DNA from: Candidatus Acetothermia bacterium
Lineage (GTDB): Bacteria; Bipolaricaulota; Bipolaricaulia; Bipolaricaulales; Bipolaricaulaceae
Direction: 5' to 3'
DNA: 5,452 nt
NCBI GenBank assembly: GCA_011057175.1
Contig: DSBZ01000104.1
Span: forward strand, 1 to 5,452
A program made the translations under genes and the position numbers. Positions 1 to 5,452 of the stretch are shown piece by piece. Each line of letters starts with the position of its first letter. Within the stretch, counting starts at the first letter, position 1. The notes beneath the pieces were generated by a model. The model made no database searches, had not been told where the DNA came from, and saw nothing but the letters and a program-made list of their open reading frames with translations.

Positions 1-1847
1 ATGTACGTGTTGCGGAGCTTCTCCAGTTCCCGGTACGCGGCGAGCTTCCCAGGGAACTCGTGGTGTTGGGCGAGCTCCCGCAGGACGAATGCGTCGGTCG
101 CCGGCCCGGTCTTCCGCCGGCCGAGGACGGGGAGCTTGAGCTTCCCATAAAGGATCTCCCGCACCTGGGGGGTGGAGTTGGGGTTGAATGGCCCCCCAGC
201 GAGGGCGAAGAGCTCGTCGCGGAGCCGGTCGAGGAGGAGGGAGAGCTCCTTCCCTTGCTCGCGGAGGGCGTCCACGTCGAGGAGGACCCCCCGGCGCTCC
301 ATCGCGCGCAGGACCTCGATCAGCGGGATCTCCACCTCCTCGAACAGCTCTACCAGGCCCGCTTCGCGAAGCTGGGAGGTCAGCCCGGGCCGGAGCCGGC
401 ACACCACGGCTGCATCCTCGCCCGCGTACCGGGCGGCGCGGTCCACGGGCACCGCGGCGATCCCCTCCTCCCCGCCGACCGCCAACAGCTCCTTGTAGGT
501 CTGAACGCGGATCCCGAGCTCGGAGCGGGCGATGACGTCCAGGCCGTGGGCGGGGGCATCGGGGTGGAGGAGCCAGTGAGCGATCATCGCGTCGAACGCG
601 ACCCCCCGGGCCTCGACCCCATGGCAGGCGAGGACTTGGAGGTCGTACTTCAGGTTCTGACCGATGATCCGCGGCCTCTCCCCCTCGAGGAGGGGCCGCA
701 GCCCGGCGAGGACGCGGGGGAGGGGAAGCTGGGCCGGGGCACCGGGGTAGGCATGGCCAACGGGGATGTACCACGCCCGATCCGGCTCGCGGGCGAGGGC
801 GATCCCCACGATCTCCGCGGCGAGGGGGTCGGTGCCCGTCGTCTCGAGATCGAGGGCGAACTCCTCCGCCCCCCCCAGGACGGCAACGAGCGCCGCGAAC
901 GCGTCCTCGGTCGTGACGACCTCGTACGTCCCGCCCGGGGTCGGCGGCGGGCCGAGGGAAAGCTCGGCGAGGAGGGTGCGGAACTCGAGCTTCTCCAGAA
1001 CTGATTGGAGCCGCGCCGGGTCGAGCGGCCCGGGCGCGCAGTCGGTGACGGACAGGGGAAGCGGCACCTCGCGCAGGGTGACGAGCTCCCGCGACAGGAG
1101 CGCATCCTCCCGGTGGGCCGCGAGGGCGCCCGCAACTCGCTTGTTGCGGATCCGGTCGGTTGCCGCGAGCACGGCGTCGAGCGACCCGTGCTCGCGGAGG
1201 AGCTCGCGGGCCGTCTTCTCCCCGATCCCCTTCACCCCGGGCACGTGATCGCTCGCATCCCCCTCCAGGGCAAGGAGGTCCCCGATCCGCTCCGGGGGGA
1301 CGCCGAACTTCTCCTCGACCGCGTGGCGGTCGAGCAGGATCAGCGGATCGCCTGGCCGGCGGCCGGGGCGGAGGAGGAACACGCGCTCCGACACGAGCTG
1401 GGCCATGTCCTTGTCGCCCGTGAGGTGGAGGGCGGGGATCCCCGCTGCTTCGGCCTGCCAGGACAGGGTGGCCATCACGTCGTCCCCCTCGTAACCGGGG
1501 ACGACGAGGCAGGGGATCCCGAACGCGTCCAGGACCTCCTCGACCCGGGGGAGCTGCTGGGCGAGCGGCTCGGGGGTCGGCTTCCGCGTCGCCTTGTACG
1601 CGGCATACGCCTCGTGGCGCACCGTGACCCCCCCTGCGTCGAGGGCCACCGCCACGTAGCGGGAGGGGTACTCGCGCAGCACCTTGAGCAGGGTCCGCAC
1701 GAACCCGTACAGGGCGCCCACCGGCTCGCCGCGGGAGGTCGTCAGGTCAGGCACGGCGTAGAACGAGCGGTAGAGGGTGGAATGCCCATCCACCACGAGG
1801 AGCCGCTCCGGCACCTCCGTGATCCCCAACGCCTCGTAGATCGTCAT
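1..1847 (-). CDS. polA: DNA polymerase I, N-terminal 615 residues (partial, runs off left edge)
   Basis: Pol I fills gaps and removes RNA primers in replication and repair. I translated the minus strand from the ATG at 1847 to the left edge and found one open frame with no frameshift. Residues 1 to about 297 are the 5' nuclease: D20 (VVDGH), D70, E120/D122/D123 (GYEGDD), D145/D147 (TGDKD), D197/D200, and the helix-hairpin-helix PGVKGIGEKTA at 203-213. Residues about 315-495 are a 3'-5' exonuclease domain with all three motifs: D333/E335 (DLETTGTDP), D402 (GQNLKYD) and Y474/D478 (YAGED). From about 503 the polymerase domain begins (thumb, ending near LRNTY); palm and fingers lie outside the window. 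The protein resembles the Taq enzyme closely in the nuclease part. In-frame starts also exist at 1874 (ATG) and 1889 (GTG), but neither has a good ribosome site; a weak GGA sits 6 nt before the chosen ATG. It lies 73 bp after ruvC on the same strand, so it is probably co-transcribed. Confidence 0.97.
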   Translation of the reverse strand, partial: MTIYEALGITEVPERLLVVDGHSTLYRSFYAVPDLTTSRGEPVGALYGFVRTLLKVLREYPSRYVAVALDAGGVTVRHEAYAAYKATRKPTPEPLAQQLPRVEEVLDAFGIPCLVVPGYEGDDVMATLSWQAEAAGIPALHLTGDKDMAQLVSERVFLLRPGRRPGDPLILLDRHAVEEKFGVPPERIGDLLALEGDASDHVPGVKGIGEKTARELLREHGSLDAVLAATDRIRNKRVAGALAAHREDALLSRELVTLREVPLPLSVTDCAPGPLDPARLQSVLEKLEFRTLLAELSLGPPPTPGGTYEVVTTEDAFAALVAVLGGAEEFALDLETTGTDPLAAEIVGIALAREPDRAWYIPVGHAYPGAPAQLPLPRVLAGLRPLLEGERPRIIGQNLKYDLQVLACHGVEARGVAFDAMIAHWLLHPDAPAHGLDVIARSELGIRVQTYKELLAVGGEEGIAAVPVDRAARYAGEDAAVVCRLRPGLTSQLREAGLVELFEEVEIPLIEVLRAMERRGVLLDVDALREQGKELSLLLDRLRDELFALAGGPFNPNSTPQVREILYGKLKLPVLGRRKTGPATDAFVLRELAQHHEFPGKLAAYRELEKLRNTY

Positions 1848-1920
1848 GTCAGATCCGACGCAAAACACCAGCATCCACCGCAGAGACACGAAGATCGCCG
1901 CGGGATCTCGTCAGGCGCGA

Positions 1921-2412
1921 TCATCGGTCGCGAGCGAAGAACGCGCAGAGGGCGATCGCCACCGCGTCGCCGGCGTGGTCGGACCACTTCGCCATCGCCT
2001 CTCCGTCGCCGGACACGAGGGCCTTCACCATCGCCATCATCTGCTCCTTGGGCGCGGAGCCGTTCCCGCAGATCCACTTCTTGACCTGCCGCGGGGGGAA
2101 GGACCGGAGCTCGCGGCCTCGCGCCAGCAACTTCACGACCCCGATCACCTCCGCGGTGCCCATCGCCGACGGCGCGTTGCGGGCGAGGAACACGTCCTCC
2201 ACCGCCACCGTCTGTGGATCGTGGGCGACGATCGCCGCGGACAGCACATCGTGGATCCGCCCCAGCCGCTCCGGAAGAACCATCTTCGGATGAGTGCGGA
2301 TCGTCCCCGCGGCGATTACGGAACACCCCCGCTCCCTGCCCTCCACCACCGCGTACCCGGTTGCGGAAAGGCCCGGATCCACACCCAACACCCTCGCTCC
2401 CACCCGCTCCAC
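1921..2412 (-). CDS. ruvC: Crossover junction endodeoxyribonuclease RuvC
   Basis: RuvC is the dimeric endonuclease that cuts Holliday junctions moved by RuvAB. From the GTG at 2412 the product is 163 residues (E. coli 173, Thermus 166). Visible motifs are LGVDPG with catalytic D12, VAVEDVF with E72, a QVKKWICGNGSAPKEQ segment typical of the family, and DHAGDA with H146 and D149. The third acidic position is therefore His, as in Thermus RuvC, rather than the Asp of E. coli. I chose GTG 2412 because a GGAGG core stands 6 nt upstream and because it puts the first catalytic Asp near residue 7-12, as in relatives. The alternative ATG at 2445 would add 11 residues and overlap the upstream stop as ATGA, which suggests translational coupling; automated callers may prefer it. 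Neither ruvA nor ruvB is adjacent. Family assignment is firm; the start is the uncertain part. Confidence 0.95.
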   Translation of the reverse strand: MERVGARVLGVDPGLSATGYAVVEGRERGCSVIAAGTIRTHPKMVLPERLGRIHDVLSAAIVAHDPQTVAVEDVFLARNAPSAMGTAEVIGVVKLLARGRELRSFPPRQVKKWICGNGSAPKEQMMAMVKALVSGDGEAMAKWSDHAGDAVAIALCAFFARDR

Positions 2413-2416
2413 GGCG

Positions 2417-2423
2417 CCCCTCC
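2417..2423 (-). promoter_or_regulatory. Shine-Dalgarno site supporting the GTG start of ruvC
   Basis: On the minus strand the sequence reads GGAGGGG followed by CGCC and then GTG at 2412. The GGAGG core is 6 nt from the GTG, while the upstream ATG at 2445 has only a weak GAG before it. This favours initiation at the GTG, although ribosomes ending the DUF177 gene could also re-initiate at the overlapping ATG. Confidence 0.55.
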
Positions 2424-2441
2424 GTCCCCTCGGGCCCCCGG

Positions 2442-2939
2442 TCATCGCTCGGAACGGGGCTCGTCGAGGAGCTCGCGCAACTTGGCGAGCCGCGGGTCGA
2501 GCCGCTTCGTCTGCCCGTGGCAGCCCTCGCGGTGCCGCTCGCGGTTGAGATCGGCTCCGCACTCCGGGCAGATGCCCAAGCAGCCCGGCGCGCAGAGGGG
2601 TTTCGGGGAGAGCCCGAGCCGCAACGCAGCCTCGATGAACGGCCCCAGTTCGAGGTAGGGGCCCTCGATCTCGTCCGGGTGAAGCTCCGGCGTGCTGTCT
2701 TCCGCCACCTCCTCCACCAACTCCACGAGGCATCGGGAGCACGTGCGCCGCACCCGCGCCCGCACGGACATCTTGAGGCTGACCTCCCCTTCCTGGTAGA
2801 TCGCGGTCGCCGCGACACGGACCGGCCCCAGCACGCGCAGGATCTCCCCTCGCCACTCCACGTGGGGAAGATCCACCTCCTGGCTCAGGTTGAACGGACG
2901 GCCGGGATCCGCCCGCAACGCTGCAAGATCGAACCTCAT
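2442..2939 (-). CDS. DUF177/YceD-family cysteine-rich protein
   Basis: This 165-residue protein belongs to the DUF177 (YceD) family. Its biochemical role is not settled; relatives have been linked to 23S rRNA accumulation and, in most bacteria, the gene precedes rpmF (ribosomal protein L32). The C-rich pattern is what identifies it: TCSRCL with C67 and C70, then PLCAPGCLGICPECGADLN with C116, C120, C124 and C127, then C140 and H142, followed by the usual DPRLAKLRELL tail at 148-158. The cysteine pairs probably bind a metal, which is inference. The last motif is C-x-H here, where many relatives have C-x-C. The ATG at 2939 is preceded by AGGAGGAGAGG on the minus strand, with the GGAGG core 8 nt away, so the start is well supported. 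It is the first gene of the leftward operon, and its stop overlaps a possible ruvC ATG. No rpmF follows, which is unusual for this family. Confidence 0.88.
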   Translation of the reverse strand: MRFDLAALRADPGRPFNLSQEVDLPHVEWRGEILRVLGPVRVAATAIYQEGEVSLKMSVRARVRRTCSRCLVELVEEVAEDSTPELHPDEIEGPYLELGPFIEAALRLGLSPKPLCAPGCLGICPECGADLNRERHREGCHGQTKRLDPRLAKLRELLDEPRSER

Positions 2940-2969
2940 CGTCCTCTCCTCCTACTCGCGACGGGGGGA

Positions 2970-2975
2970 AGTATA
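2970..2975 (-). promoter_or_regulatory. Candidate -10 box for the leftward yceD-ruvC-polA operon
   Basis: The minus strand reads TATACT (5 of 6 to the TATAAT consensus), a rare AT-rich island in this GC-rich DNA. Transcription would begin near 2963, leaving a short leader of about 24 nt that includes the ribosome site. The hexamer 17 nt upstream is GCTATC, a poor match to TTGACA, so the promoter may be weak, activator dependent or read by another sigma factor. Inference from consensus only. Confidence 0.45.
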
Positions 2976-3001
2976 GCGCCGTTTGAAGTCACGATAGCGC
3001 C
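2973..3001. repeat. 8-bp direct repeat with 21-bp period in the divergent promoter region
   Basis: ATAGCGCC occurs at 2973-2980 and again at 2994-3001, so equivalent bases are 21 bp apart, two turns of the DNA helix. The left copy overlaps the leftward -10 box and the right copy lies in the rightward -35/-10 spacer and at the expected leftward -35. The placement would suit a regulator binding one face of the DNA, but two 8-mers may also be chance. Confidence 0.4.
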
Positions 3002-3011
3002 CCTCTACCAT
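2983..3011 (+). promoter_or_regulatory. Candidate sigma70-type promoter for rplI
   Basis: TTGAAG at 2983-2988 and TACCAT at 3006-3011 are separated by exactly 17 nt; each matches 4 of 6 consensus bases. Transcription would start near 3018, just ahead of the AAGGAGG ribosome site at 3021-3027, giving a very short leader. The -35 box lies inside the core region of the opposing leftward promoter, so the two could compete. Consensus inference only. Confidence 0.4.
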
Positions 3012-3034
3012 TGTTCGCTCAAGGAGGGATACAG

Positions 3035-3481
3035 GTGAAGGTGCTGCTGACCCGCGAGGTGCCGGGATTGGGGATCCCGGGGGACGTGGTCGAGGTGAAG
3101 GACGGCTACGCCCGCAACTACCTCCTGCCACGGAAGCTCGGCGTGGTCCCCACGCCCCACGAGCTGACTCGGTTCGGGGAGCTCCGCTCCCGTTACCAGG
3201 CCGAGCTCGCCGACCGCCATACCCAGGCTCACGCCCTCGCCGAGAGGCTCGCCGGCGTGGAACTCCTCTTCACCCGCCGCGTCCACGACGAGGACAAGCT
3301 GTACGCGTCGGTGCGGCCGAAGGACGTGGCCAAGGAGATCGCGGACCGGTTCGGCGTGAAAATCGAACCGGAACGGATCCGGATGGAACCGGTGGACATG
3401 CTCGGCGAACACGAGGCGGAGATCCTCCTCCACGAGGGCATCACGGCCACGGTGAAGGTGATCGTCAGCCCAGCCACCTAA
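3035..3481 (+). CDS. rplI: 50S ribosomal protein L9
   Basis: L9 binds 23S rRNA near the base of the L1 stalk and helps reading-frame maintenance. The product is 148 residues (E. coli 149). It has the N-terminal L9 fold with the signature GDVVEVKDGYARNYLLP around residues 16-32, a charged helical linker at roughly 42-75, and the C-terminal domain with LYASVRPKDVAKEI and a GEHEAEILLHEGITATVKV ending. The GTG at 3035 is chosen because AAGGAGG at 3021-3027 sits 7 nt upstream and the protein then begins MKVLL like its relatives; a TTG at 3011 would add eight residues with no support. The usual partners rpsF, ssb and rpsR are not immediately upstream; instead a divergent DUF177 gene is. It stops with TAA 298 bp before the chosen murJ start, with a short GC hairpin (3490-3502) but no T-run behind it. 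Confidence 0.97.
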   Translation: MKVLLTREVPGLGIPGDVVEVKDGYARNYLLPRKLGVVPTPHELTRFGELRSRYQAELADRHTQAHALAERLAGVELLFTRRVHDEDKLYASVRPKDVAKEIADRFGVKIEPERIRMEPVDMLGEHEAEILLHEGITATVKVIVSPAT

Positions 3482-3779
3482 GTGAACGCGGCCCGCTGGG
3501 CCCTCGGCCGCGCGCCCGATGAGCGCTTGTGGCGGGCTTCATGCCCGACCGCAGTTGGAGGGACGACACGGATTCTGGACCACGGAAAACGCTTTTCCTC
3601 TCTCCGCCCTCGCGGCGATGACCAGTCACGGGTGGGGGGGCGTCCCGCACCGCGGGAATCCGCGTGCCACCGACAGGTCCGGAGATCTTGACTCGCGCCG
3701 CGCGGCGAGGGGCCGAAGAGAGGCGGCCAGCCCTCCGCCCGCTCCCACGAACGCGGGCGGCGGTTCGTTCTTCGGGGAC
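3482..3779. other. Hairpin-rich spacer between rplI and murJ
   Basis: I see no convincing gene here. Four short perfect inverted repeats are present: GGCCC/GGGCC around GCT (3490-3502), CGGGC/GCCCG around TTCAT (3533-3547), GGAAAA/TTTTCC around CGC (3584-3598) and TCCCGC/GCGGGA around ACC (3643-3657). None is followed by a clear T-run, so no strong intrinsic terminator can be called. The frame of murJ stays open leftward to 3519, but it is poor in G/C-ending codons compared with the murJ body, uses CGA and AGA, and encodes an Arg/Pro/Gly-rich stretch with no recognisable domain. A short open frame starting with the GTG at 3482 also looks non-coding. TTGACT at 3688-3693 resembles a -35 box but has no -10 partner at the right distance. 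Confidence 0.55.
3567..3666. repeat. Possible small palindromic (MITE- or REP-like) element
   Basis: The ends form an imperfect inverted repeat: CACGGATTC at 3567-3575 and GAATCCGCGTG at 3656-3666, complementary apart from a two-base GC insertion on the right arm. Inside are two perfect 6-bp hairpins with 3-nt loops (3584-3598 and 3643-3657); the second shares two bases with the right arm. The 100-bp size, nested hairpins and intergenic place fit a non-autonomous repeat element. I cannot see a second copy in this window, no target duplication is obvious, and no transposase is present, so this is tentative. Confidence 0.3.
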
Positions 3780-5246
3780 GTGCTCCGCGGGGCGGGGGGA
3801 ACGGTCCTGTCGCGGGTCCTCGGTTTCGCGCGCGACGCGGCGATCGCCTACGCGTTCGGGGCTTCGGCGGGGTACGACGCGTTCCTCGTGGCGCTGTTCA
3901 TCCCGCAGGCGTTGCGGCAGGTCCTCGGGGAGGGGGGGCTCGCCGCGGCGTTCCTCCCCGTCTACGCCCGCGCGAAGGAACGCGGGGATGGGGATGCGCT
4001 CGCCCGGTCTGCGTTCCTGTGCCTTGTCCTCTTCCTCCCCGTCCTGTGCGCCCTCGGGGCCCTGCTCGCCCCCTCGTACGTCCCCGTGCTCGCCGCGGGG
4101 TTCGCGCCGGAGACGATGGCCCAGAGCGTGGCCCTCGCCCGGTGGCTGTTCCCCTTGATTGGGTTCATCTCCCTCTCTGCCCTCGCCGGGGGGATCCTCA
4201 ACGCCGAGGGACGGTTCTTCTTGCCCTCGTTTGCCCCCGCCTTCCTCAACGTGGGGATGGTGATCGGCGCGCTCGTCCTCGCCCGGATGGCGGAGCCCCC
4301 GGTCTTCGGGCTGGCGGTGGGCGCCCTCCTCGGCGGAGCGGGGATGGCGATCGTCCTCCTCCCCCCGCTGCGCGCAGTGCTGCGTGGGCCGTGGCGGCTG
4401 TGGCCTCCGCATCCCGCGTTGCGCGAGGTGGCGTGGCGGCTCCTCCCCTCCCTGGGGGGCCTCATGGTGGCGGAGGTGAACACGCTCGTCGACAACCGCC
4501 TCGCCTCCCATCTCGCCCCTGGCTCGATCGCCACGCTCCAGTACGCGATGCGCCTGTTCCAGTTCCCCTTAGGGATCCTCGCCGTGTCCGTGACCACGGC
4601 GGCCCTCCCGCGCCTGTCCCGACTCGCCGCTCGCTCCGACGAGGAGGGGTTCCGCCGCGCCCTCGATCGAGGGTTCCTCACCACAGGGGCCCTCATCCTC
4701 CCCGCCCTGGCGGGCCTCCTCGTCCTCGGGGTGCCCATCCTCACCGTCCTCTTTCAGCGGGGGGCGTTCACCGAAGGGGACACGGTGCGCACCTACGCTG
4801 CTCTCGGCGGGTACCTCGCCGGCCTGTGGGCCTACGCCCTGGTGTACCTGTTCTCCCGGGCGTGGTTCGCCCTCGGCCGGCCGCTCCTCCCCGTCGCCGC
4901 TGGCGCTCTCGCCCTCGTCGTCAACGTCGGCCTCGACCTGTGGTGGGTGCGGCTGTGGGGTACGTTCGGGCTCGCGCTCGCCACGGGCGTCGCCGGGTGG
5001 GTGAATGCCCTCCTCCTCGGCGCGCTCCTCTGGCGGCGCTGTCGGGGGGGGATCGATCTCCGCATGCTCCTCCCCGTCGCCCTCGCCGTGGGGGGGATGA
5101 CGGTAGGGCTCCTCCTCGTCCGGCCCTTCCTGGCCCGGCTCGGGCCGTGGGGCGAAGTCGGAATCGGGATCCCGCTCGGGATCGCCCTCTACGCCGGACT
5201 GGCCCAGATCCTCGGGATCACGCGGGCCCTCGCGGGCGGACGATGA
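3780..5246 (+). CDS. murJ: Lipid II flippase MurJ (MviN family)
   Basis: MurJ moves the peptidoglycan precursor lipid II across the inner membrane. From the GTG at 3780 the product is 488 residues (E. coli 511), very hydrophobic along its length, in keeping with the 14 membrane helices of the family. Residues that match the E. coli functional set are R12 and R18 in SRVLGFARD (R18, R24), D33 in YDAF (D39), R46 in IPQALRQ (R52) and R258 in YAMRLFQFP (R270). GEGGLAAAFLPVYA follows the first arginine cluster as expected. The start is uncertain: family alignment would begin about six residues before this GTG, no clean ribosome site precedes it, and the frame is open to ATGs at 3618 (542 residues) and 3519 (575 residues). 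I prefer the GTG because codon use worsens sharply upstream and the spacer carries palindromes. The C-terminal 29 bp overlap a convergent gene. Function is firm; the N-terminus is not. Confidence 0.93.
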   Translation: MLRGAGGTVLSRVLGFARDAAIAYAFGASAGYDAFLVALFIPQALRQVLGEGGLAAAFLPVYARAKERGDGDALARSAFLCLVLFLPVLCALGALLAPSYVPVLAAGFAPETMAQSVALARWLFPLIGFISLSALAGGILNAEGRFFLPSFAPAFLNVGMVIGALVLARMAEPPVFGLAVGALLGGAGMAIVLLPPLRAVLRGPWRLWPPHPALREVAWRLLPSLGGLMVAEVNTLVDNRLASHLAPGSIATLQYAMRLFQFPLGILAVSVTTAALPRLSRLAARSDEEGFRRALDRGFLTTGALILPALAGLLVLGVPILTVLFQRGAFTEGDTVRTYAALGGYLAGLWAYALVYLFSRAWFALGRPLLPVAAGALALVVNVGLDLWWVRLWGTFGLALATGVAGWVNALLLGALLWRRCRGGIDLRMLLPVALAVGGMTVGLLLVRPFLARLGPWGEVGIGIPLGIALYAGLAQILGITRALAGGR

Positions 5247-5452
5247 GCCCCCCCGGTTCCTCGGGGCGGGGAGGCAGGAGCCCAAGGAGTCCGCGCACAA
5301 ACCGGAGCGGGTCAGCCGGGGACCGGTAGCCCTCGAGCCAGCGCCCGATGGCCTGCACCGCCTCCCGCAGCTTCTCCCCCTCCACCTTCCCTTCCCGCAC
5401 AAGCGGGAGGAACCCCTCCTCGGCGAGGACCCGGCCCAGCGGAGGCGGGGAG
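5218..5452 (-). CDS. C-terminal end of an unidentified leftward gene (partial)
   Basis: An open frame enters from the right edge on the minus strand and ends with TGA at 5220-5218, giving at least 77 residues. I do not recognise the family. The visible part has a plausible protein character: a hydrophobic/acidic start (GRVLAEEGFLPL), a charged helix-like stretch (VEGEKLREAVQAIGRWLEG), then FVRGLLGLLPP and an Arg/Pro/Gly-rich tail ending RPRGPA. No signal peptide, metal site or catalytic motif can be seen in this fragment. A GTG at 5400 would allow a 60-residue complete gene, but the frame reads on upstream without a stop and with the same composition, so a longer gene starting beyond the window is more likely. 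The last 29 bp overlap the end of murJ tail to tail. It may equally be a chance open frame, which is common in GC-rich DNA. Confidence 0.5.
   Translation of the reverse strand, partial: SPPPLGRVLAEEGFLPLVREGKVEGEKLREAVQAIGRWLEGYRSPADPLRFVRGLLGLLPPRPEEPGGLIVRPRGPA

Noticed and set aside
1848..1920. Regulatory element or small gene between ruvC and polA
   Set aside because: No promoter, ribosome site or stable hairpin stands out in these 73 bp; possible in-frame polA starts at 1874 and 1889 lack good ribosome sites.
60..2084. Long plus-strand open frames (314 and 359 codons) opposite polA
   Set aside because: They lie antisense to a clearly conserved polA frame, have low-complexity Arg/Pro/Gly/Glu-rich translations and no ribosome sites. 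Long antisense frames are expected in GC-rich DNA.
2446..2856. N-terminal extension of the ruvC frame upstream to 2856
   Set aside because: It runs fully across the DUF177 gene in another frame and lacks RuvC homology; the real start is at 2412 or 2445.
3490..3502. Intrinsic terminator after rplI
   Set aside because: The stem is only 5 bp with a 3-nt loop and no T-run follows; at most a weak stall site.
3482..3691. A 69-codon gene starting with the GTG directly after the rplI stop
   Set aside because: No ribosome site, composition unlike the neighbours, and it runs through the inverted repeats of the spacer.
3465..4744. Minus-strand open frames of 348 and 260 codons opposite murJ
   Set aside because: Low-complexity, Arg/Gly/Pro-rich shadow translations of the murJ gene with no recognisable domain.
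5253..5275. Terminator hairpin between murJ and the convergent gene
   Set aside because: The C-rich and G-rich runs can pair only loosely, and neither strand shows a T-run.
1..5452. A defence, mobile or otherwise undescribed multigene system
   Set aside because: Every long conserved frame is a known housekeeping family; no transposase, integrase, nuclease cassette, CRISPR repeat or toxin-antitoxin pair is visible.

Overview
This is a compact, GC-rich bacterial chromosome segment, roughly two-thirds G+C by eye with a strong preference for G or C at third codon positions. It carries housekeeping genes only. I see no phage, transposase, CRISPR, toxin-antitoxin, tRNA or rRNA signal. The lineage cannot be assigned from this window. 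Full-length MurJ and L9, together with a RuvC active site that resembles the Thermus form (Asp-Glu-His-Asp), point to an ordinary peptidoglycan-making bacterium, possibly from a deep-branching or uncultured phylum. That lineage remark is a hunch, not a result.

Layout. The left half is a leftward operon, read from about 2963 down past position 1: a DUF177/YceD-family protein (2942 side start, ends 2442), RuvC Holliday-junction resolvase, then the N-terminal two-thirds of DNA polymerase I, which runs off the left edge. The DUF177 stop and a possible ruvC ATG overlap in ATGA; ruvC and polA are 73 bp apart. The right half is rightward: rplI (ribosomal protein L9), a 298-bp hairpin-rich stretch, then murJ (lipid II flippase). 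The two transcription units diverge from a short region (2940-3034) that holds candidate promoters on both strands and an 8-bp direct repeat spaced 21 bp apart. At the right edge a leftward gene of unknown function enters the window and ends inside the 3' end of murJ, with a 29-bp convergent overlap.

How the genes relate. RuvC and Pol I are both DNA recombination/repair enzymes, so co-transcription is functionally reasonable. The DUF177 protein is linked in the literature to ribosomal RNA/large-subunit biogenesis and diverges from an L9 gene, so the central divergent region may tie two ribosome-related genes together. MurJ acts in cell-wall synthesis and has no obvious functional link to L9.

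I did not find a convincing undescribed system. The points most worth a second look are the palindrome-rich, possibly mobile-element-like stretch between rplI and murJ, the unclear murJ start next to it, the shared divergent promoter with its two-turn direct repeat, and the yceD-ruvC-polA gene order.
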